Below are positions 9,439 to 17,737 of a DNA stretch of 33,998 nucleotides, one piece after another. Source of the stretch: Methylobacter sp. (GTDB lineage Bacteria > Pseudomonadota > Gammaproteobacteria > Methylococcales > Methylomonadaceae); the NCBI GenBank assembly GCA_028716975.1, contig JAQUOU010000031.1, positions 1 to 33,998 of the forward strand, written 5' to 3'. Position 1 is the stretch's first letter. Each line of letters opens with the position of its first letter. A program made the position numbers and the translations under genes. Below the pieces are notes generated by a model that saw only the letters and a program-made list of their open reading frames with translations, did not search any database and had not been told where the DNA came from.

Positions 9439-10332
9439 GTCTGCATAGGTCCAGGATGGATCTATGCAATGCGCGTAGTCAAAGCTGTCCAACAGACGTA
9501 GATCGTTTATGCTGCCGGTTCCGCGTAAATGGAATTCATTGACGAGAGTTCACCCCCGTCGGTCAATTACTTGAATCCAGGAGCCGCCATGGTGGTGTTC
9601 GTTCCGATGTAGGAACTCTGAGGTTGCCACTATGAAATGGTCGGGAGTCATCGCGAAGCCGCGCGGATAGCCCGGCTTCGATAGCGCCAGGGTGTAACCG
9701 TGGCTGGAGCGGATTTCGTTTTCCAGAGTCCCGATCCAGAATAATTCGTCATCGAGGAATGCGAGTCCGTGAATGCAGGATCCCGTATCGGGGAGTACGT
9801 AATCCAGAAGGCAGGTGGCTCCTTTGTATGCATTGATAAAACTGGGTCTGCTGAAGTTGTGCGCTGCGACGAACAGGTATTCGCCAGTCCAGAGCAGTGA
9901 ATTGAAATGGTGTTTATCTTCTGCTTCGGGCGCGTGGCGTGGGCTATAGCGATACAGTTCCTGGTCCAGAAGGTCGAATTCGACGGCGACGGAATCCGAG
10001 TTCAGGTAGATGCCGATCAGAGAGTTGGTTCGTGGACTGACGGCCCACACCCAGCCCTCGTGGTAGGCCAGTTGGTGGATATTGATCTGCAGCGGGATCA
10101 GCAGGGTGCGAAGATACTGCAGCTGCTTGTCGAAGACCAGTAGTTGGCGATGGTTGGCGACGTATAGCTCGTCCTGTTGCCATGTAATACCGAAAGGCCG
10201 ACAAGGGAAGACTCCATCGGGATTCGGGTCGATGAATTCCGGCCGAATTGGAATGGAGTTCGTCGTCCCGGACTCGAGATCCACGATTACGGCCAAGCGG
10301 ACCATATCGGAGATAGTCGCGATAATTCTCAC
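9439..10332 (-). pseudogene. Beta-propeller protein, interrupted by an in-frame TGA
   Basis: The start is GTG at 10332, overlapping the reductase stop as GTGA, so translation is probably coupled. Repeated strands such as RPFGITWQQDELYVANH, IHQLAYHEGWVWAVSPRTNS, DKHHFNSLLWTGEYLFVAAH and CIHGLAFLDDELFWIGTLEN indicate a beta-propeller resembling TIGR03032/DUF4915-type proteins. The exact family is not certain. A TGA at 9550-9552 stops it at 260 residues. The same frame continues with TLVNEFHLRGTGSINDLRLL and DSFDYAHCIDPSWTYAD, clearly part of the protein. It then meets the ISKra4 element, and the original TAG lies just beyond the target site. Original length was about 298 residues. The substrate is unknown, and no signal peptide is seen. 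Confidence 0.7.
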
Positions 10333-11548
10333 GCAACGCTCCCGGAGGGGGGCAGGCGTTGATACTCTTCCGGAGTCAGGGGTGGGACGGTGGCGATGGC
10401 GAGATTCTGTGCCACGTGTGCTGTGTCGCGCATGCCGACGAGTGCCGATGCAATGCCGGGAGTGGACCTCGAAAATTGGATGGCGCGTTGGGCGTCGGTG
10501 TCCAGGCCCGGTAGGAGGCCCGCTAGCTCTTCCGGCAGGTCACGTGCGAGGCGACTTTGTAACAAAGTCGCGTTCGCGATTGCCGTGATCCAGAGTTCCG
10601 CGGCGAGATCGAGGACGTTGCGGTCACCGTCCTTCGGCGGTAGTCGGGCTTCTTGCATCCCGTAGGTGAAAGGAAGCTGGATAAAGCGGAAGTGGTGGTT
10701 GTCTCCGGCGATCTCATTGGCGACCTCGGCCAGTGAGCGTAAGGAGAGGGTGTCGCCACGGTAGCCGTCCCCTGTCGCCGTCCCGTAGTACCGAATCAAT
10801 CCATATCGGTGACGGCGCGTTCGAGCATCTCGAACGCGCCTCGAATTCGCGTGATGAACTCAAGCGAATCTACGAACTCCAATGGTGTTTCCGGATTGTG
10901 GAGGTAGTAGATGTCGATAGTTTCCAGACCAAGATTTTGTCGGCTGCGGTCGATTTGGTCGGTGAGAAAGGCCGGTGCTATGGAGTGCGCACCGCCTACT
11001 ACGTCATCGGCTTTGAGGGTGCCGGCGGTGATCGCCTCGGGTACGAGGTATCCGCCTTTGGTGCATACTACGATCTCATCGCGACTGCCACCGCAAGTGT
11101 CGATGAACGACTGTATCGCCGTGGCAACCATGCACTCGGAGCGTTGGCGCCGGTAGGTCAGCGCCGTGTCGATCAGGTTGATACCGGCTTGAAAGGCAGC
11201 ACACTCCGACATGGCATAGTCGACGTCGGTGTCGTTGTTTATTCCGCCGCGATAAGTGCCTATGCCGATGCTCGAGATGACAGTATCTTGTGCCGTCCGA
11301 TAGAAGGCCGCACAGTCTTTGCTGGAACGCGCCGCGAAACGCTCGCCCCCTTCCGCGGTCGCGTGTCCAGAGAACCTCTCGCCCTGCACGGGTTTTGGAG
11401 AGGGCTCAAATCGTCGAGAGCCCTCGCGCGCGTTCTCTCGTAGTTCATCGAGGTGCCGCTGCAGCCGTTGCAGCTCGTCATAGGTCAGATGCTCACACTG
11501 GTGGAGCTTGGTCAGAATGGAATTCAGACCGGGGTGACGGGAATTCAC
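10329..11548 (-). pseudogene. Aldo/keto reductase with N-terminal shared module, frameshifted
   Basis: The C-terminal about 350 residues are an aldo/keto reductase, an NADPH-linked barrel enzyme. GIGTYRGG opens the barrel, the Asp and Tyr of the catalytic tetrad are in NLIDTALTYRRQRSE, the Lys in VVCTKGGYL and the His in YYLHNPE. Near 10800 the frame breaks after AVTDMD and resumes with IRYYGTATGDGYRG one base out of phase, so one base is missing relative to a functional gene. Residues 8-39 form the 32-residue module shared with the small peptide and the epimerase. A linker of about 50 low-complexity residues follows before the barrel. The GTG start at 11548 has a poor ribosome site, but an in-frame TAA lies shortly upstream. 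It follows the HExxH gene by 41 bases. Confidence 0.8.
11432..11527 (-). other. Shared 32-residue helical module (reductase N-terminal copy)
   Basis: It reads LNSILTKLHQCEHLTYDELQ and continues RLQRHLDELREN. It matches 12 of 32 positions in the small peptide and 12 of 32 in the epimerase tail, without gaps. Aldo/keto reductases do not normally carry such an N-terminal extension. Confidence 0.75.
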
Positions 11549-11589
11549 GAGAGGATTGGCATCAGGGCTTTACTGGATTCCTCAACCAT

Positions 11590-13037
11590 TTATTTGACTG
11601 TATCGTCGGCCATGTTGGACTCGGACAGTTTGTACTTGTGTGGCGAGAGATTCAGTATGGTCTCGGCGATAAGGAGGCGAGCCGATACGAATTGGGTGAC
11701 CGGATCATCCGAGGCGTAGGAGGCCAAGGAGTCATCGAATTGTCGGTGGTCCTCGTTCATTGTGGTAAGTACGGTGCGAGCGCTCTCCACCTCATCTCGG
11801 GTGAGCGTCCTCAGTAGGTCTCGAATATCGGGGCGTTCGGCTGTGCTCGGGAAATTGCCGACTTCCCGTGCTGCCCGCCAGTAGTGGTCGAACAGGAGAT
11901 GAATGCGGGAGCCTGGCACGGGGGGAGTGGGGTCGAGAACCTCCAGAATCGAGCTGAACCAGTCCACGAATTGTTTACCGGCCTGTCCCAGTTCCTGCCA
12001 ACAGAGCGCTCGGAGCTGCTCCCCCAGATAATGTGCGCGGGCCAGTGCGGTGCGGCTTCCTACCATTCTGATCGGGCCGTAGGAATCTTCGAGGCTGGGT
12101 GCACGCTGCTCCGCTACGATTGCGAGAAGAGCGAGATGGACGTACACGTGGAATGCCGCAAGCGCGCGTGTACGTCCCAATAGTTTCCATTCGCCGGATC
12201 TGGCCGATTCCAGGGGGAATGAATCAATGGTGCATCGGCGCGATCGAAATCCGGATTTAGCAATGTGTGCCCGCGGCGGAAATCGTACGGCTGCTGATGC
12301 AGAGATTCGTGTAACAAGTGCTCGGCTGCCGTTCATGGATTGGAAAGCAGGCGACGGCTCAGGAAGATTGTGCCGCTCACCCTGAACTCTGAACTCGACA
12401 TTCTTGTTGCCCAGAGGCCGACTCTGGGAAAGACCGCGATCAGATGGGTGTGACTCAGTGAGCTGGACGATGTGAGGGGCAAGAGTTCGTTGAGTAGCTG
12501 TGCGCCTTTGGCCAATACCACGAGCTCGTCGGCTTCGGGCGTGCAGAGCTCTTCTTCGTAATTGTTCTCCCGGACTATTTGCCGGAAGGCCCGCGTTAAC
12601 ACGGTGCTGGGCTGTCCCTCGCTCCAGACCCATCCGTGGTACGGAGCTGGGCCTAAGCGGTTGACGAGCCCGGATCCGATTGGGCCGAACCTGCCCTCCT
12701 CGAGAAGGCGAGTAGTCTCTTGGAACACTTCCTGGCATTGCTCTATCGGCGGGCCGTACTGAACTCCCATGTCGAGTCGCGCTTGAGCGTGTTGAATGGC
12801 GCAGCGGACCACCGTATCGCCGAAGGTGCGATACCGGCCATAGGAGTCTGTTCGGTCGAGAGCGTCGAGCAGTTCCGCCGCCGTGGGGAGATGGGTCGAA
12901 ACTTTGCCCAGGCGGCGTTGGTAGCAGACGTGCAGTTGTTCGGTTATGTAGTCACTGTTGCCGAATGCGTGTTGCGCGAGTAGCGCATCTATTGCATCAA
13001 ATGGCAATCTACCGCGCATAGCAGACCCGCCACTCAT
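11590..13037 (-). pseudogene. HExxH peptide beta-hydroxylase-like enzyme, one stop and one frameshift
   Basis: On the minus strand the N-terminal part (to 12336) has blocks such as SYGRYRTFGDTVVRCAIQHA and ends FRVSGTIFLSRRLLSNP. A TGA (12335-12333) follows. The same frame then continues TAAEHLLHESLHQQPYDFRR with the HESLH (HExxH) metal motif at 12311-12297, and runs on to NGNYWDVH. Near 12170 a missing base shifts the frame to RALAAFHVYVHLALLAIVAE and on to the TAA at 11590. About 480 residues in total. The arrangement resembles the TIGR04267 HEXXH-motif family, described as alpha-ketoglutarate-dependent peptide beta-hydroxylases of RiPP pathways. The TGA sits where a Trp is plausible (NPW before the HExxH helix). 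I chose the ATG at 13037 because GGAG lies six bases upstream. The copy would not give full-length enzyme. Confidence 0.65.
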
Positions 13038-13062
13038 CAATTTCTCCAATACGGATCGAGTC

Positions 13063-13305
13063 CTACTTCTCTGACAGCTGTTGTCTCTTGGCTATCTGCT
13101 CCAGGATTCCGCCGGCGATTTCGATGCTGGGGTGATGGTGGGTAAAATGACCGCCCGGTGACGTATGTGTGTCATGATTCGGGGTCGCTGAAGCGCGTTC
13201 CAGTTGGTCGATGTGCGACTGCAAGCTTATTTTCTCTTCGGGCGACAAGACCGCCCGATTCTTCAATTTTTGCAAGATCGAGTCGATAGCGTATTCATCT
13301 GCCAT
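13063..13305 (-). CDS. Small peptide with leader-like module, candidate RiPP precursor
   Basis: This is an 80-residue protein, first gene of the minus-strand operon. It is preceded by a strong GGAGGAGG ribosome site five bases from the ATG. Residues 7-38 (IDSILQKLKNRAVLSPEEKI and onward) are the 32-residue module also found on the reductase and epimerase. The second half is His-, Thr- and Gly-rich (TPNHDTHTSPGGHFTHHHPS), followed by an amphipathic IAGGILEQIAKRQQLSEK tail. There is no signal peptide. The leader-plus-variable-core layout next to an HExxH hydroxylase-like gene fits a modified-peptide precursor, but no known class is recognised. It could instead be a carrier or regulatory protein. 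This is the only gene of the operon without a lesion. Confidence 0.7.
   Translation of the reverse strand: MADEYAIDSILQKLKNRAVLSPEEKISLQSHIDQLERASATPNHDTHTSPGGHFTHHHPSIEIAGGILEQIAKRQQLSEK
13192..13287 (-). other. Shared 32-residue helical module (small peptide copy)
   Basis: Third copy of the module, occupying residues 7-38 of the 80-residue protein. Ile10, Leu11 and Lys13 of the protein correspond to the invariant ILxK at the start of all copies. Confidence 0.75.
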
Positions 13306-13310
13306 GATAA

Positions 13311-13335
13311 CCTCCTCCGGAGACTAACGGTTAGT
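13311..13335 (-). promoter_or_regulatory. Ribosome site and small palindrome upstream of the peptide operon
   Basis: The minus strand has GGAGGAGG at 13318-13311. Just upstream at 13323-13335 is ACTAACGGTTAGT, a palindrome with 6-base arms about one central base. It could be an operator or a 5' leader hairpin. The promoter itself is not clear; a TTTACA-like -35 lies near 13358. Confidence 0.4.
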
Positions 13336-13464
13336 GTTGATAAAAATCACAATGTAAACCGCATTGTATCGTATCTCTCGAATCATCCTGTTGTAAAGGA
13401 TAGATGTAACAAACTGCAAACATAAACTGCCCAAACCGCAAACAAGGCTTGCCAACCGGATTCG

Positions 13465-14462
13465 GTGAGAACGGCTATTGGCCGAAGTGCCACTATCGCC
13501 ATTCTCAAAGCCGCGGTTCCTGGCCAGACTGGCGGCGCTGAAGATCAGTGCGCCGACCCTGAGTCTGTGGTGCCAGCGTTTTTTAGAAGCGGGCGTCGAG
13601 GGTTTGAAGCACGGCAAAACGCGCCCCTCGCGCGTCGCGCCGTTGCCACTGGAGAAAGTGCAAGAGGTGTTGACCTTGACGATGACCGGTAAACCCGCCT
13701 ATGCCACCCACTGGAGTTGCCGGACGATGGCCCGGCAGACGGGCATTTCCCGCATGGCGGTGCATCGTATGTGGAGTGAGCATCGGCTCAAGCCACATCA
13801 GATCAAGGGCTTCAAGGTCTCCACCGATCCTCAGTTCGAGGCCAAGTTGCGAGATGTGGTGGGGCTATATATGGATCCGCCGGAGGAGGCCGTCGTCTTT
13901 TCCGTCGATGAGAAAAGCCAGATTCAGGCCTTAGATCGCACCCAGGCCGGGCTCCCCCTGAAACCCGGAAAAAAACGCCACGATGACGCACGATTACAGA
14001 CGCCATGGCACGACCACGCTGTTCGCCGCCCTGGATGTCCAGGCGGGCACGATCATCGGCGACTGCTTGCCCCGCCATCGCCACGACGAGTTTCGCAAGT
14101 TCCTCAAGCGCATCGACCGGCAAACCGATAAAACCCTGGCCGTCCACCTGATCGTGGACAACTATGCCACGCACAAGCATCCCAACGTGAACACCTGGCT
14201 GGCCAAACATCGGCGCTTCCATCTGCACTTTACGCCGACCTCCGCGTCATGGGTGAATCTAGTGGAGCGGTTCTTCCGCGACATCACAGAAGAACGGATC
14301 CGCCGCGGTGTGTTCCGCAGCGTGGACGAACTAAAGAGTGCCATCAACGACTACGTCCAACAACGCAACGCCCATCCCCAACCGTACCACTGGACCGCCA
14401 TCCCAGAAACCATCTTGGCCAAAGTCGCCAAAGCTAAGGAAACGTTGCGGACGTTACACTAG
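13465..14462 (+). pseudogene. IS630-family transposase, truncated and frameshifted
   Basis: An HTH remnant (APTLSLWCQRFLEAGVEGLK) is followed by THWSCRTMARQTGISRMAVH and the DDE domain. The first Asp is in VVFSVDEKSQIQALDRTQ, the second in [14 protein letters not shown], and the Glu in [14 protein letters not shown]. The first frame runs from 13478 and the second to 14462. They join across a run of seven A near 13970, where one A too many breaks the frame. The N-terminus is degraded upstream of 13478. A7 could allow slippage, but the missing N-terminus argues that the copy is dead. Confidence 0.85.
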
Positions 14463-14521
14463 CAATTGTCCTCTAGGTGGCTTTGCGATAACGAACAAGA
14501 CCCGTTAAACCGATTAGACTA

Positions 14522-14726
14522 GGGCGTGTTAACACTATATCGGGTAGAATTCGCTTATGGAAATCAGCGAATCCCAGTATCGACGAATTGTGCATTGCCT
14601 CCCGACCCAGCGGGGCAATGTGAGCCTTTCCAACCTTCAAGTCCTCAACGCCATCCTGTATGTGGCGGAGCACGGTTGCAAATGGGGCGGTCTGCCGCCG
14701 TGCTTTGGCAACTGGCACACCGTTTA
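14522..14726 (+). mobile_element. IS5-family insertion sequence, left-end fragment
   Basis: A terminus-like GGGCGTGTTAACACTATATC is followed by an ATG at about 14557 that opens MEISESQYRRIVHCLPTQRG, NVSLSNLQVLNAILYVAEHG and CKWGGLPPCFGNWHTV. This is the N-terminus of an IS5-type transposase. Homology ends exactly where the GGGG of a Tn3-family repeat starts at 14727, so the IS was the insertion target of that second transposon. Confidence 0.8.
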
Positions 14727-14764
14727 GGGGTACGACAACGATTTCTTCATTTTTGGGCCATAAG
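14727..14764 (+). repeat. Second Tn3-family terminal repeat
   Basis: A 38-bp unit starts GGGGTACGACAACGATTTCT and ends TAAG, matching the GGGG-N30-TAAG form of Tn3-family ends. A tnpA C-terminus overlaps it on the minus strand, as expected. Its sequence differs from the ends of the transposon at 3790-7631. No partner end is present in the window. Confidence 0.75.
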
Positions 14765-15402
14765 GATTTGACTCTCATGTGTCCATAGGTCATAGAGCAA
14801 TTCTGGTGGCTGTTTTTCCATATCTAAATCGTACCGACCAAAGCGATTCATATGCCAAGTCAAATATGGACTCAGTGCAATTATCTGCCAAGATTCCAGC
14901 GGATAGGTTTCGCGCTGTAAATCTTGCAATACTCTACTGATAGAGAATACATTATGGAAAATTAGGCAGTTAGCTACGAGATGGTTGTACTTAATGATTT
15001 TGCGCTGCTCATCCCGATCATTTGTCGATATTGTGCCATCACCTCCGAAAGCTAGCCACTGAGAAAATCCATTAAATGCCTCGCTTTTGTTAGTAGCTGC
15101 GTGGATAAGTACACGCAATTCAGAGTCATTGATATATTTCAACAAAAACTCTGTTCGGATGACATGTCCAAGCTCACGAAACGCTTGATATAGCCTATTT
15201 TTCTTGCTGTAAGTTCCCAATTTTCGCAACAACGTTGACGCAGTAATCCTGCCAGCCTTAATAGAAAGAACTACCCGTATAACATATCCGGCAAATGAGT
15301 CTGGATCAGTTTCCAGTCAATTGTATCCGAAAACAGCGTATCGATATGTTTGTAAGTGCTGTTTTTGTCAGGACGATACATTTTTAAATCTTTCCAATTA
15401 GG
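14747..15402 (-). pseudogene. tnpA: Tn3-family transposase, C-terminal remnant
   Basis: The region from NWKDLKMYRPDKNSTYKHID (about 15400) through GRITASTLLRKLGTYSKKNR to NCLIFHNVFSISRVLQDL and LTWHMNRFGRYDL aligns with the C-terminal third of the tnpA at 3834. It is clearly diverged, so this is a different element. One frame change lies near 15270. The gene is cut at about 15402, where a REP composite begins, so most of the protein and the rest of the transposon are missing. Confidence 0.85.
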
Positions 15403-15545
15403 GGTTAAATAACCAAAGGACGAACGGTAATCCTTCGTCTATGCTCAGGAGAGCGGTGTTGATTCCGTTCGTGGTGAGCCCTTCGGCTATCTTTGCCGAA
15501 TCATGAGCGGAATCGATTTGTTCAGCACTTCCTTAAAAATGTTGC
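15403..15545. repeat. REP-type composite repeat, second copy at 22.7-23.0 kb
   Basis: It contains GTTGATTCCGTTCGTGGTGA followed by GCCCTTCG, and about 35 bases upstream a GAACGGTAATCCTTCG block. Both recur in the same order near 22754-22818. The right end CACTTCCTTAAAAA resembles the right end of that copy. A GGTTAAATAACC palindrome lies at its left edge. No coding function is seen. Confidence 0.75.
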
Positions 15546-15609
15546 GTTAGGCTATCGCTAACCCAACCTGCATCCGGCTATCTTCTACATTAAGAGTTAG
15601 AGGAAAACA

Positions 15610-16452
15610 CTATCTACTCGCAAACGCATAGACCATGCCTAAATCGGTTGCCCTTTGAGCGTCATTAAACTGCTCTGATTTGACCCTGGAAAAGCCCTGT
15701 TTAACCAGCAATGCCACAACTTCCTGTGACCGTTCGGAGAAATGCTCGACCTCCAGAACGACTTGCCTGATTTTCTGCCAATCGTGCTTGTCGATACCCA
15801 TCAAGACATCGAGCTCGCTGCCCTCCACATCAACTTTGAGCAAATCGATACGGTCGATACGCTGCTCGCGGATGATCTCCGACAGCGTTCTCACTTTACA
15901 ATCAAAATGTTTGATTTTCGATAGCCATTTAACTACAGCATCGAGCACAACCATACGGATCGGCAGTGGAAGCAGTCGAAGCCAGGGCAAAAGCTGACCC
16001 GCTTCGAGGTCGGCAAGGAGGGAGAGTTTGAAACGAGTGCGCGCAATCTTTAAATTTGCTCCGTCCACATATGCGGAGGACCAACTTGGCAGTCTGGGAA
16101 AGTAAGAAAAATTTAGGCTTTTTTGTTCGCGTGAAAGCCCGATCGAAAACGTCTTGAATCTATCCGGATTTAAACGAGAGGCGTTAAGCCGCAGCACCTT
16201 AAAAATGGACGGGATCGGTTCGAAGGCGAAAAGCCGTACATCGCCACCGCACTGCCGATAGACCGAGAGTGCAAACAGGCCTATGTTAGCGCCCACATCA
16301 AATACGGTATCGCCGCCGCGTACAGTTATACCGTGCCGGAAATAGTTGGGGATATCATGATCGTGAAGATATCTTGCCTCGACTTTGTTCAGGCAGAACG
16401 CAGTCGTACCTCGACTATCAAGTGTAAGTTGCGGATAAGATGTTGGAAACAT
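15610..16452 (-). CDS. FkbM-family SAM-dependent methyltransferase
   Basis: 280 residues. The Rossmann motif I is DTVFDVGANIGLFALSVYR (residues 48-66), followed by LFAFEPIPS, and the late acidic motif is IDLLKVDVEGSELDVLMG. These define the FkbM family, which typically O-methylates sugars or polyketide and lipid-linked glycans. The true substrate cannot be read from the sequence. AAGGAG six bases before the ATG supports the start. No other glycan gene is adjacent. Directly upstream are two perfect 22-bp repeats (16481-16524). Confidence 0.9.
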   Translation of the reverse strand: MFPTSYPQLTLDSRGTTAFCLNKVEARYLHDHDIPNYFRHGITVRGGDTVFDVGANIGLFALSVYRQCGGDVRLFAFEPIPSIFKVLRLNASRLNPDRFKTFSIGLSREQKSLNFSYFPRLPSWSSAYVDGANLKIARTRFKLSLLADLEAGQLLPWLRLLPLPIRMVVLDAVVKWLSKIKHFDCKVRTLSEIIREQRIDRIDLLKVDVEGSELDVLMGIDKHDWQKIRQVVLEVEHFSERSQEVVALLVKQGFSRVKSEQFNDAQRATDLGMVYAFASR

Positions 16453-16480
16453 ATTGGCTCCTTATCAGTAGACTTCTTAC

Positions 16481-16524
16481 GAAGCCCATAGATATATTTA
16501 TTGAAGCCCATAGATATATTTATT
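16481..16524. repeat. Two perfect 22-bp direct repeats upstream of the methyltransferase
   Basis: Two adjacent identical copies start GAAGCCCATAGATATATTTA and end TT. They lie 28 bases before the ATG, in the likely leader or promoter. Each AT-rich ATATATTTAT could serve as part of a promoter. Confidence 0.9.
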
Positions 16525-16614
16525 AAGGTGGAGTGGGACACGAATCCCATTGCAAGTGGCGGGTTACTCCAGCGTCCCCTATAAGGACAAGTGCGAAGTA
16601 GCCCAAGAGTGTTT

Positions 16615-17685
16615 TTATATGGGTTGTTTTTGCTGTGAAAAAATGACTTCGACTTCCGCACCGTCTGCTTCAATCCAGTGCTTATGCTCTTCCATCTGCC
16701 GCTGCTGTTCTTCTATCTGCAAACTACTTTGCAAGCCTCCCCGGACAATCCGCCGCTCTTCACTTTCTCCATAAAGCTCCGGGTGCAGATAAAGACCCCG
16801 TTCATCGGTTGGCTTTTCCTGTTCCACGGCATTGCGGTGAGCTTCGGCCCAGTTGTCCTTCCGGATGCCGGTCACCTGCCAGGAAACCTTCATGCCGGCA
16901 GCTCCGCCACCTATTTTAAACTGATTATGCGATACCTCCTGTGCTATATACAGGTTAGGTCCGGGCGCTCCGATTGCTGTTAGCTGATAGCGAAAATCCC
17001 TGTTGAGAGCCTCGAACCATTCGGGAAGCTCCACGCTAGCCTCGCCGTTAGCATCCACACTAACAACCCCATCGTAAACATTCTTCATATCGGAGGATTC
17101 GACCACGGTATGAGTAAGATATTTATTGGCCGGGTCTAGCGGATGGTCAATCCGGAAGAGCTTGCTCTGCGCCTCGATAGTGCCTGCGAAGAGAGTATCG
17201 TTGACAAATGCACTGCCGGCCACAGCCAAAGTTCCGCCGATACGAACCTGGCCGTCAAATAATCCCGCAAAGCCGGGAACCGGGCCTACACCGTGCACAC
17301 CGGCACCGCCAATGCCGGTTTTCGGATCGGCTCCTTCGGTGATTCCCAGTACGCCGGTGGCGCCGTTGCGTCCTATACCGTGCACACCAATACCATCCTG
17401 GAGGTTAGTCGCAGCCTGTTCGGTCGTACCTCTCACTCCCGGACCGGTGGAACTGCGGCCAAGCGCGCCAGGACCCGTTCTACTGGTGCCCTTCAGTCCG
17501 GTACCAAAGAGCCCGAGGTTCTGGCCTTCCACCGCCGTGCCAAGGAAGGAGTCGGCCCGCAGGCTGTCACCTTCGTTCACGATATATAACTGCAGGCTAT
17601 CCGTGTCTTCACCGAATCGGCTAAGCCTTGTCGTAGACTCCGAGCTATTATCTTGACCGATAATTAAGTTATTTCCATTTGACAT
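16615..17685 (-). CDS. Fibre-like protein with Gly-rich repeats and IDHPLDP domain
   Basis: 356 residues. Residues about 50-150 are Gly-rich with irregular repeats such as GLFGTGLKGTSR, GIGVHGIGRNGATGVLG and GIGGAGVHGVG, of the kind that form beta-helical fibres. A conserved domain follows: FRIDHPLDPANKYLTHTVVE, then PEWFEALNRDFRYQLTAIG and KVSWQVTGIRKDNWAEAHRN. Comparable domains occur in tail-fibre-like and surface proteins of diverse bacteria. The C-terminus is Gln/Glu-rich and probably helical. No signal peptide is evident. AAGGAG lies nine bases before the ATG. It could be a surface fibre or an orphan phage-derived protein; function is not established. Confidence 0.7.
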   Translation of the reverse strand: MSNGNNLIIGQDNSSESTTRLSRFGEDTDSLQLYIVNEGDSLRADSFLGTAVEGQNLGLFGTGLKGTSRTGPGALGRSSTGPGVRGTTEQAATNLQDGIGVHGIGRNGATGVLGITEGADPKTGIGGAGVHGVGPVPGFAGLFDGQVRIGGTLAVAGSAFVNDTLFAGTIEAQSKLFRIDHPLDPANKYLTHTVVESSDMKNVYDGVVSVDANGEASVELPEWFEALNRDFRYQLTAIGAPGPNLYIAQEVSHNQFKIGGGAAGMKVSWQVTGIRKDNWAEAHRNAVEQEKPTDERGLYLHPELYGESEERRIVRGGLQSSLQIEEQQRQMEEHKHWIEADGAEVEVIFSQQKQPI

Positions 17686-17737
17686 TAGATAATCTCCTTC
17701 TTCAGGGGTAAAAGTTTCGGGATAAGGAGGGAACGCT

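Noticed and set aside
10733-11443. 236-residue plus-strand frame
   Set aside because: Antisense shadow of the aldo/keto reductase; its composition follows GC-rich codon bias of the opposite strand, and no family is recognisable.
9550-12335. Alternative genetic code with TGA as Trp
   Set aside because: TGA is used as a normal stop by other genes here, such as the reductase and sbcC, and the same operon has single-base frameshifts.
13324-13617. 97-residue minus-strand frame upstream of the peptide gene
   Set aside because: It overlaps the IS630 start on the other strand and shows no protein family.
13970-13985. Programmed frameshift at the A7 run in the IS630 transposase
   Set aside because: Slippage at A7 is conceivable, but the N-terminus of the transposase is also missing, so decay is simpler.
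14473-14793. 106-residue minus-strand frame
   Set aside because: Antisense to the IS5 fragment and crosses the Tn3 end.
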